The translations under genes and the position numbers were made by a program. Source: a bacterium (GTDB lineage Bacteria; Sumerlaeota; Sumerlaeia; UBA8349). From it: 5,106 nucleotides of DNA. Numbering within the stretch: the first letter of the stretch is position 1; the number at the start of each line of letters is the position of its first letter. The notes under the pieces were generated by a model. The model had not been told where the DNA came from. It was given only the letters and a program-made list of their open reading frames with translations, and did not search any database. The DNA lies in the NCBI GenBank assembly GCA_013203855.1, contig JABMPG010000186.1, positions 1 to 5,106 of the forward strand, read 5' to 3'. Shown here one piece after another: positions 1 to 5,106 of this stretch.

Positions 1-927
1 CGTCAAACTCTCAAGCACGATTCTCTTCTCGTCTATCACGCCCTTCTCGGCCGCCGCCTTGACCATCGCGTATTCGCCGCTCACGTTGTAGACCGCCACG
101 GGCCGACCGAATCGATCTTTCACACGCCGCACGATGTCGAGATAGGCCAGCGCGGGTTTCACCATGACAATGTCCGCGCCTTCCTCGATGTCGAGCCGGA
201 CCTCCTCCAGGGCTTCGTCCCCGTTGGCCGGGTCCATCTGATAGGAGCGCCGGTCGCCGAACTGGGGCGCGGAACCGGCCGCCTCGCGAAAGGGACCATA
301 GTAGGCCGAGGCAAATTTCGCGGCGTAAGACATGATGGGGATTCCGCTAAACCCCGCAAGGTCCAGGGCTTCGCGGATCGCCGCGACCCGGCCATCCATC
401 ATGTCGCTCGGAGCAAGCAGCGTCGCGCCGGATCGGGCGTGACTAACAGCCGTCTGAGCCAGCAGGGACAGCGCGCCATCGTTATCCACCTCGCCGTCCT
501 TCAGCGGACCACAGTGTCCGTGATCCGTGTACTCGCACAAGCAGATGTCCGTCACGATCTCGATACGCGCCGCCGAATCGCTCTCGCGCCCGTTCACTTC
601 CGATGCGATGGCCGCACAAGCCCGCTGGATCATCCCATCCGGGTCGTAAGCGCCGGTGCCGCAGGCGTCCTTCTGCTCGGGAATTCCGAAAAGAAGAACC
701 CCCGGGATCCCAAGATCCCGGACCTCTTTGCACTCCTCGATAAGTTGATCGACCGAAAGGTGATAGCACCCCGGAAGAGAGGAGATCTCCTGCCTGACGC
801 CCTTCCCCGGCACAACGAAAAGAGGATAGATCAGGTCATCGACGCGCACATGGTTTTCACGCACCAGTCGGCGCAGGGCTTCGGTCTTGCGAAGGCGTCT
901 CATGCGAAGTCGGGGGAAGGTGGACAT
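1..927 (-). CDS. hemB: Porphobilinogen synthase (delta-aminolevulinic acid dehydratase), 3' end cut off
   Basis: HemB condenses two 5-aminolevulinate molecules to porphobilinogen in the cytosol. From ATG 927 the frame is open for 309 codons to base 1, ending ...RIVLESLT. Family members are about 325-340 residues, so only some 20 residues are missing. The protein begins MSTFPRLRMRRLRKTEALRR, matching the usual basic N-terminal arm. The active-site zinc cysteines are Cys129, Cys131 and Cys139 in DICLCEYTDHGHCG, so this is the zinc-dependent type rather than the Asp-rich magnesium type. The Schiff-base lysines are Lys204 (YAAKFASAYYGPFREAAGSA) and Lys257 (DIVMVKPALAYLD). The conserved SYQMDPAN lies at 228-235. 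The start is supported by AAAGG 8 nt upstream, beginning in the ahbC stop codon; Met9 is a less likely start. hemB directly follows ahbC, a neighbourhood I recall from Desulfovibrio-type heme clusters. Confidence 0.98.
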   Translation of the reverse strand, partial: MSTFPRLRMRRLRKTEALRRLVRENHVRVDDLIYPLFVVPGKGVRQEISSLPGCYHLSVDQLIEECKEVRDLGIPGVLLFGIPEQKDACGTGAYDPDGMIQRACAAIASEVNGRESDSAARIEIVTDICLCEYTDHGHCGPLKDGEVDNDGALSLLAQTAVSHARSGATLLAPSDMMDGRVAAIREALDLAGFSGIPIMSYAAKFASAYYGPFREAAGSAPQFGDRRSYQMDPANGDEALEEVRLDIEEGADIVMVKPALAYLDIVRRVKDRFGRPVAVYNVSGEYAMVKAAAEKGVIDEKRIVLESLT

Positions 928-935
928 GGAAAAAG

Positions 936-940
936 CCTTT
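936..940 (-). promoter_or_regulatory. Ribosome binding site of hemB
   Basis: On the minus strand AAAGG begins at the last base of the ahbC TGA stop and is followed by 8 nt (CTTTTTCC) before the ATG at 927. It supports ATG 927 over the internal methionine at codon 9. The 12-nt gap between ahbC and hemB has no room for a promoter or terminator. Confidence 0.65.
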
Positions 941-2133
941 CAACTCTTGCGAGAAACACCGAGTTCCTCATCGGTGAGATAGCACGCGGGGTCGGGCGCC
1001 CACAGGTCGTCAGTCACGGCCTCGGCTCGCACACGGAAATTCCCCGCGCACACGTCCAGCCAGGTGCACTCACCGCAGCGGCCCTTCACATGCAGTTTCT
1101 TCTCTTTCAGTTTCGACATCAGCGGCTCGCTCGTGTCGGTCCAGATTTCGCTGAAAGGACGCCGCCGCACGTTGCCAAAGGAATGATGCCGCCAGAACTG
1201 ATCAGCATAGACCTCTCCGTCCCAACTGACGCACCCGATCCCCCGGCCCGATGAATTGCCCTCGTTCATCTGGAGCAGTTCGAGCACCTTCTTCGCCCGC
1301 TCCGCGTCCTCGCGCAGGACCCGGAGATAGAGGTAGACCCCATCGGCGTGATTGTCGACGGTCAGGACCTCTTTCGGCTTGCCCCGCTCATGGAGATCCT
1401 TCGTCCGGTCGATAATCTGGTCCACCACCAGCCGTGTTTCCTCGTGATTCAGATCCTCCGCTACCAGTTGACTTCCCCGGCCGGCGTAAACGAGATGGTA
1501 AAAACAGACCCGGGGAATATCTAACTCCTCGAGAAGATCGAAAATCCCCCCGATATCCTGGGCGTTGCGGCGATTGATGGTAAACCTCAGCCCCACTTTG
1601 ATTCCGGCTTCCTGACAGTTGCGAATTCCCCTGAGCGCGTCGTCAAACGCGCCGACCCGCCCGCGGAACTTGTCATGGGTCTCACGAAGACCGTCCAGGC
1701 TGACTCCAACGTAAGATAGACCAACCTCCTTGAGTTGTTCCGCCTTCTCCTTCGAGATAAGCGTGCCATTCGTCGAAATCACCGCACGCATGCCCGACGC
1801 CGTCGCGTGACGGGCCAGTTCGAGCAGATCATGCCGCATCATGGGCTCACCGCCCGAGAACAGAATGACCGGAGCGCCGAACCGGGTTAGATCGTCGATC
1901 AGTGCCCGCCCCTCGTCGGTCGTCATCTCATCCGGGTACGCTTGGTTATCGGAATGAGAATAGCAGTGGACGCATTTCAGATTGCACCGCCGTGTGCAGT
2001 TCCAGACGACCACCGGCTTCTTGTCTTCGGCAAATTGCAGCAGGTGGGAGGGCAGATCTTTCGACTTGCGCCCGTAGCGTAGAGCATCGGAAGGCTCCAC
2101 AGTGCCGCAGTAGAGTTTCGAAATACCAATCAC
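940..2133 (-). CDS. ahbC: Radical SAM protein, probable 12,18-didecarboxysiroheme deacetylase AhbC
   Basis: AhbC removes the two acetate side chains (C2 and C7) of 12,18-didecarboxysiroheme to give Fe-coproporphyrin III, in the siroheme-dependent heme pathway. The product is 397 residues. The N-terminus IGISKLYCGTVEPSDALRYG is, from memory, the AhbC/NirJ-like signature. The radical SAM [4Fe-4S] motif CX3CX2C is at Cys50, Cys54, Cys57 (RCNLKCVHCY), followed by LFSGGEPM, STNGTLI and GVSLDGL typical of the partial TIM barrel. C-terminal cysteines 301, 353, 356, 362 and 384, including CX2CX5C, resemble a SPASM/twitch auxiliary cluster domain. The GTG start at 2133 shares its G with the cobA-hemD stop and has AGGTGA 7 nt upstream; the longer form from ATG 2274 lies inside hemD. 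Alternatives are NirJ of heme d1 synthesis or AhbD. The N-terminus and the hemB neighbour favour AhbC, but substrate specificity is inferred. Confidence 0.88.
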   Translation of the reverse strand: MIGISKLYCGTVEPSDALRYGRKSKDLPSHLLQFAEDKKPVVVWNCTRRCNLKCVHCYSHSDNQAYPDEMTTDEGRALIDDLTRFGAPVILFSGGEPMMRHDLLELARHATASGMRAVISTNGTLISKEKAEQLKEVGLSYVGVSLDGLRETHDKFRGRVGAFDDALRGIRNCQEAGIKVGLRFTINRRNAQDIGGIFDLLEELDIPRVCFYHLVYAGRGSQLVAEDLNHEETRLVVDQIIDRTKDLHERGKPKEVLTVDNHADGVYLYLRVLREDAERAKKVLELLQMNEGNSSGRGIGCVSWDGEVYADQFWRHHSFGNVRRRPFSEIWTDTSEPLMSKLKEKKLHVKGRCGECTWLDVCAGNFRVRAEAVTDDLWAPDPACYLTDEELGVSRKS

Positions 2134-3677
2134 TATCCAGTCACCTCTTCCGTAAACCAGTCCAGCAATCTGCGCACCAGACCGGGGATCGTGTACACAT
2201 CCGACTCGACGACGGAATGCGCCGTGATTTGCCGGAGGGTTTCGGACGTCTGCGGCCCGATGGAGGCCAGGCACATCCTCTCCGGCAATTCTTCAAGCGT
2301 CTCGCGGCCCACCAACTCCGCGAAATTTCGCACCGTCGACGAGCTAGTAAAGGTTACCACATCGATGCGCCCGCCGACAAGGTCCACCCGGATCTCATCG
2401 ATCCCTTCCGGCGTTTCCAGCACCGTCCGATAGGCGATAACCTCATCCACTTGCGCGCCAAGTTTCCCCAACGCTTCGGGCAAAAAAGATCGCGCAATAT
2501 CCGCACGCGGGAGCAGGATTCGCGCGCCTTCCAGCTCCACCCGCTCGGCGAAAGCCTCCGCCACCGACTCCGCCACATATTTCGGAGGAACCAGGTCGGC
2601 GATCAGTCCCTGCCCTTCCAACCGTTCCGCCGTGGCGGGCCCGATCGCGCACAGACGCGCGTTTCCCAGAGCCCGGCTGTCTTGGTCCTGGCCGCGCAGC
2701 GCACCAAAAAAGGCGTCCACGCCGTTCACGCTCGTGAAGACGAGCCAGTCGTACTTCCCCAGTTCGAGCACCGCGTTTTCCAGAGGCGCCGCGTCCTCCG
2801 GTGGCGCAGTCCGGATGACTGGAAACTCGATTACCTCCGCCCCCAGTTCTTCGAGCTGCGCGGACAAAGCGCTGGCCTGGGAACGGCTCCGCGTGACAAC
2901 GATCCGCTTCCCGAACAGGGGTCGGCTCTCGAACCAGTTCAGACTCTCGCGCAGACCGGCCACCTCGCCCACCAAGGTGATCGCCGGCGGCTTGAGCCCC
3001 ACCGCCTTCGCCTTCGCCGCGATGTCGGATAACACGCCCGTAAGCGACTCCTGACGTGGCCAGGTCCCCCATCGCACAAGGGCAACCGGCGTCGAAGCCG
3101 GGCGACCATTTTCGATGAGCCGCGCGGCGATCTTTTCCAGATTTCCGATTCCCATATAGAGCACCAGAGTGCCCGGCATTTTCGCCACAGTGGCCCAATC
3201 CAGATCCGATTCCTCCTTCTCGGGATCCTCGTGCCCGGTGATAAACGTCACCGCGGCGGCCAGGCCGCGATGGGTCACTGGGATACCCGCATAGGCCGGA
3301 GCGGCCACGCCCGCAGTTACGCCCGGCACTATCTCGAACGCGCACCCCGCCTCGCGCAAAGCGAGACATTCCTCTCCCCCGCGCCCGAAAACAAAAGGAT
3401 CGCCGCCCTTGAGCCGGACAACCACGCCGCCCCGAAGGCAAAGATCCACCAGCAACTGGTTGATCTCCTCCTGCTTCAGGCTGTGAGCCCCGGCCTTCTT
3501 CCCGACGTAGATCTTCTCGCAATCTTCCGGGCACGCATCCAACAGCCGCTCGTTTGCCAGATAGTCATAGACAACCACCCCCGCCCGCTTCAGGCACTCC
3601 AGACCGCGGACCGTAATCAGTCCCACGTCGCCCGGACCCGCGCCCACCAGATAGACCTTGCCTTGCGTTTCACCCAT
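2133..3677 (-). CDS. cobA-hemD: CobA-HemD fusion: uroporphyrinogen-III C-methyltransferase / uroporphyrinogen-III synthase
   Basis: This is a 514-residue bifunctional protein. Residues about 6-248 form the S-adenosylmethionine-dependent CobA/SUMT domain, which methylates uroporphyrinogen III at C2 and C7 to give precorrin-2. It shows VGAGPGD (11-17), KGGDPFVFGRGGEE (90-103), PGVTAG (118-123), GIPVTHRG (131-138), LYMGIGNL (173-180) and PAITLVGEV (231-239). After the junction LNWFESRPLFGKRIVVTRSR (246-265) comes HemD, residues about 253-510, which cyclises hydroxymethylbilane with inversion of ring D. Its recognisable parts are VFTSVNGVDAFF (313-324), AIGPATAERL (344-353), VVTFTSSSTVRNF (440-452) and ASIGPQTSETL (471-481). 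The ATG at 3677 overlaps the hemC stop by 8 nt, has a GGAG 10 nt upstream, and puts GKVYLVGAGPGD near the N-terminus as in relatives. An in-frame ATG at 3800 would lie deep inside hemC and is rejected. Both halves look complete. The fusion is a known arrangement in several anaerobic lineages. Confidence 0.96.
   Translation of the reverse strand: MGETQGKVYLVGAGPGDVGLITVRGLECLKRAGVVVYDYLANERLLDACPEDCEKIYVGKKAGAHSLKQEEINQLLVDLCLRGGVVVRLKGGDPFVFGRGGEECLALREAGCAFEIVPGVTAGVAAPAYAGIPVTHRGLAAAVTFITGHEDPEKEESDLDWATVAKMPGTLVLYMGIGNLEKIAARLIENGRPASTPVALVRWGTWPRQESLTGVLSDIAAKAKAVGLKPPAITLVGEVAGLRESLNWFESRPLFGKRIVVTRSRSQASALSAQLEELGAEVIEFPVIRTAPPEDAAPLENAVLELGKYDWLVFTSVNGVDAFFGALRGQDQDSRALGNARLCAIGPATAERLEGQGLIADLVPPKYVAESVAEAFAERVELEGARILLPRADIARSFLPEALGKLGAQVDEVIAYRTVLETPEGIDEIRVDLVGGRIDVVTFTSSSTVRNFAELVGRETLEELPERMCLASIGPQTSETLRQITAHSVVESDVYTIPGLVRRLLDWFTEEVTG
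2141..2146 (-). promoter_or_regulatory. Ribosome binding site of ahbC
   Basis: On the minus strand AGGTGA is followed by 7 nt (CTGGATA) and then the GTG at 2133. It lies inside the last codons of cobA-hemD. This strong match and spacing decides the GTG start of ahbC against the in-frame ATG at 2274, and suggests ribosomes can load here directly as well as reinitiate after the TAG. Confidence 0.75.
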
Positions 3678-4617
3678 TGCGTATCGACTCCAGAATTTCC
3701 CGCGCTCCCCTTTCGAGAAGACGCTCCGCCAGATTCCGCCCCAAACTTTTGCCCTCCGCTTTCGCTCCCTCCGTCTGATCGCGAAAACAGATCGTTCCAT
3801 TCAGAGACGCCACCAGGCCATCCAACCTCAGGCCATCGCCCTTCGCAATCCCAAGAGCGGCGATCGGAACTTGGCAGCCCCCTTCGAGCCGCGCCAGAAA
3901 TGCCCGTTCCGCCGCAGTCTCCGCCGTTGTATCGGGATCCTGCAGACCTCGGATCAGTTCGCCCGTCCGAGCGTCCCCTTCTCGAATCTCAATCGCAAGC
4001 GCCCCTTGCCCCACTCCCGACAGCATCTCCTCGGGAGACAGAACACAGGCGATATGCTCCTCGAGACCCATCCGCACCAGCCCCGCCTTCGCAAGGATCA
4101 TCCCATCCCAACCCGCTTCGGCATACTTCCGCAATCGCGTTCCGACGTTCCCGCGAACGTCCACGATCCGCACGTCTGGGCGTAGGCCCAGAAGTTGGGC
4201 CTTGCGCCGCAGACTGCCCGTCGCCACGATGGCGCCCTCTGGCAGATCGCCAAGCGATTTCGCTTCACGCGCCACCAGTGCATCGCGAGGATCTTCCCGC
4301 TTGCAGACAGCCGCCAGAAACAGCCCCTCAGGCAGCTGCGTCGGCAAGTCCTTCAGGCTATGCACGGCTAGATCCACGCGATCCTCCAGCAGCGCGTTCT
4401 CGATCTCCTTCGTGAAGATGTCTTTGCCCCCGAGTTGCGCCAGTGGCAAGTTAAGAACGCGATCGCCTTCCGTGGACATGCGCACCAGTTCTACCGCAAG
4501 CCCCGGATGGGCCTTGAGCAGCCGGTCGCGCACCCAGTTGGCTTGCCACAAGGCTAGCGGACTTTTCCGGGTGCCGATTCGAAGAGTAAGAGCGGAGGAA
4601 GGGTTCGCTTGGGTCAT
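3670..4617 (-). CDS. hemC: Hydroxymethylbilane synthase (porphobilinogen deaminase)
   Basis: This cytosolic enzyme polymerises four porphobilinogens into the linear tetrapyrrole hydroxymethylbilane, using a covalently attached dipyrromethane cofactor. The product is 315 residues, normal for the family. Domain 1 opens with LRIGTRKSPLALWQAN. Key residues sit at a constant offset of +6 from the E. coli enzyme as I recall its numbering: Arg17 and Ser19, Lys89-Asp90 (catalytic Asp in HSLKDLP), Arg137-Arg138 in TGSLRRKAQL, Arg155, Arg161 and Arg182. Cys248 in LEGGCQVPIAALG is the cofactor attachment site. All are intact, so the enzyme should be active. The ATG at 4617 is chosen because it overlaps the hemA stop by 4 nt and starts just before the conserved N-terminus; earlier in-frame starts would run into hemA. 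No strong Shine-Dalgarno is seen, so translation probably depends on reinitiation after hemA. The 3' end overlaps cobA-hemD by 8 nt. Confidence 0.98.
   Translation of the reverse strand: MTQANPSSALTLRIGTRKSPLALWQANWVRDRLLKAHPGLAVELVRMSTEGDRVLNLPLAQLGGKDIFTKEIENALLEDRVDLAVHSLKDLPTQLPEGLFLAAVCKREDPRDALVAREAKSLGDLPEGAIVATGSLRRKAQLLGLRPDVRIVDVRGNVGTRLRKYAEAGWDGMILAKAGLVRMGLEEHIACVLSPEEMLSGVGQGALAIEIREGDARTGELIRGLQDPDTTAETAAERAFLARLEGGCQVPIAALGIAKGDGLRLDGLVASLNGTICFRDQTEGAKAEGKSLGRNLAERLLERGAREILESIRNG
3688..3691 (-). promoter_or_regulatory. Probable ribosome binding site of cobA-hemD
   Basis: On the minus strand GGAG lies 10 nt upstream of the ATG at 3677, within the end of hemC. The spacing is slightly long, but it agrees with the start predicted from the CobA N-terminus. 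Coupling through the 8-nt overlap with hemC probably contributes too. Confidence 0.5.
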
Positions 4618-5106
4618 TTCAGTCCGAACAGATCGCGAATGAGTTCCATCGTTCTGCGGCCCTCCTCCGTTTCCGGATCGCACTGGCGCAAAATCTCGGT
4701 GGGTCGGTGCAGAATCTTCTTCTGGATGCCGCAGGTCAATTTCTCCAGATCGTTCGCCTCATGGTCGCAGAAACGCTTTAGGTTCTTGTGTATCTCCTGG
4801 CGGCGCAACGAGTCGAAATGCTCGTACACCTCCTTCACGATGGGCTCGATGCGCAACCCTTCCAGCCACTGAACGAAACTCCCGACTTCCTGCTCGACAA
4901 CGGCCTCCGCACCCGGGAGGGCTTCCAGCCGACGCGACAGATTGAGGTCCGCCACATTCTGAATACCATCGATATCATACACGAACGCGTTGTCATGGTC
5001 GTTTATCTCCGGATCGACATCACGCGGCACCGCAATATCGATCAGAAACACCGGACGCACATGCCGCTTGTCCATGACCTCGTGGAACTTCTCATGAGTC
5101 AGTATC
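4614..5106 (-). CDS. hemA: Glutamyl-tRNA reductase, C-terminal part (5' end outside window)
   Basis: HemA reduces the glutamate of glutamyl-tRNA(Glu) to glutamate-1-semialdehyde with NADPH, the first committed step of the C5 route to 5-aminolevulinate. Only the last 163 residues are present, against about 420 for the family. The reading frame is already open at the window edge (ILTHEKFHEV...), so the methionine at 5075 is internal and not the start. The motif FLIDIAVPRDVDP, followed by VYDIDGI, is the conserved end of the NADPH-binding domain. The rest is the helical dimerisation domain, with the family-typical KKILHRPTEILR segment and the terminal LFGLK. The catalytic cysteine, tRNA-recognition domain and any N-terminal heme-responsive degradation signal lie outside the window. 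The stop codon overlaps the hemC start (ATGA), placing hemA upstream in the same transcript. Family assignment is very secure. Confidence 0.97.
   Translation of the reverse strand, partial: ILTHEKFHEVMDKRHVRPVFLIDIAVPRDVDPEINDHDNAFVYDIDGIQNVADLNLSRRLEALPGAEAVVEQEVGSFVQWLEGLRIEPIVKEVYEHFDSLRRQEIHKNLKRFCDHEANDLEKLTCGIQKKILHRPTEILRQCDPETEEGRRTMELIRDLFGLK

Noticed and set aside
702..721. Hairpin considered as a terminator or attenuator
   Set aside because: It lies well inside the hemB coding region, is not followed by a U-run in the mRNA, and the protein continues normally through it.
928..939. Possible promoter or regulatory site between ahbC and hemB
   Set aside because: The gap is only 12 nt and is fully explained by the hemB ribosome binding site and spacer.
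439..1254. 271-codon open frame on the plus strand
   Set aside because: It is antisense to hemB and the end of ahbC and spans their junction; no recognisable motif.
940..2133. Radical SAM gene considered as AhbD (heme synthase) or NirJ (heme d1 synthesis)
   Set aside because: The N-terminal IGISKLYCGTVEPSDALRYG and the placement beside hemB fit AhbC better, and no nirS or other heme d1 genes are seen. It is kept as an alternative because specificity cannot be proven from sequence alone.
1902..3032. 376-codon open frame on the plus strand
   Set aside because: It is antisense to ahbC and the HemD domain, rich in Arg, Gln and His, has no family features, and no credible ribosome binding site was noted.
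2443..3534. 363-codon alternative frame on the minus strand inside cobA-hemD
   Set aside because: It is a Gly/Arg-rich out-of-frame reading of a gene whose proper frame carries all CobA and HemD motifs.
3231..4415. 394-codon open frame on the plus strand
   Set aside because: It lies antisense to hemC and cobA-hemD, whose motifs are intact on the minus strand. Its product is low-complexity, rich in Pro, Arg, Ser and Ala, with no recognisable domain: a typical shadow in GC-rich DNA.

Overview
The window is a single, fully coding, minus-strand operon segment for tetrapyrrole (siroheme/heme) biosynthesis. In transcription order, from high to low coordinates, it holds the 3' end of hemA (glutamyl-tRNA reductase), complete hemC (hydroxymethylbilane synthase), a complete cobA-hemD fusion (uroporphyrinogen-III C-methyltransferase plus uroporphyrinogen-III synthase), a complete radical SAM gene best matched to ahbC (12,18-didecarboxysiroheme deacetylase), and hemB (porphobilinogen synthase), which lacks only its last codons at the window edge. 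There is no intergenic stretch longer than 12 bases. No RNA gene, mobile element, CRISPR array, promoter or terminator is visible.

Layout and coupling. hemA and hemC overlap by 4 nt (ATGA), hemC and cobA-hemD by 8 nt, and cobA-hemD and ahbC by 1 nt (the G of TAG is the first base of a GTG start). ahbC and hemB are 12 nt apart. This packing implies one transcript with translational coupling. The promoter should lie upstream of hemA, beyond base 5106, and the operon continues past base 1.

How the genes work together. HemA reduces glutamyl-tRNA to glutamate-1-semialdehyde, which HemL (not in the window) converts to 5-aminolevulinate. HemB condenses this to porphobilinogen, and HemC makes hydroxymethylbilane. 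The HemD half of the fusion closes the ring to uroporphyrinogen III, and the CobA half methylates it to precorrin-2, the precursor of siroheme. AhbC acts later, after siroheme decarboxylation by AhbA/AhbB, and yields Fe-coproporphyrin III, which AhbD turns into heme b. The set therefore points to the siroheme-dependent alternative heme route rather than the coproporphyrin- or protoporphyrin-dependent ones. AhbA/B, AhbD and the precorrin-2 dehydrogenase/ferrochelatase are not in the window.

Organism. The DNA is GC-rich, roughly 60% by eye, with GC-biased third positions and bacterial-type Shine-Dalgarno sites. The AHB pathway is known mainly from sulfate reducers, other anaerobic or deep-branching bacteria, and archaea. 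The glutamyl-tRNA (C5) route, CobA-HemD fusion and bacterial operon style suggest a bacterium, probably anaerobic or of anaerobic ancestry. The phylum cannot be fixed from this sequence. All five genes belong to known families, and I see no undescribed system here. The most notable point is ahbC embedded in the core tetrapyrrole operon.
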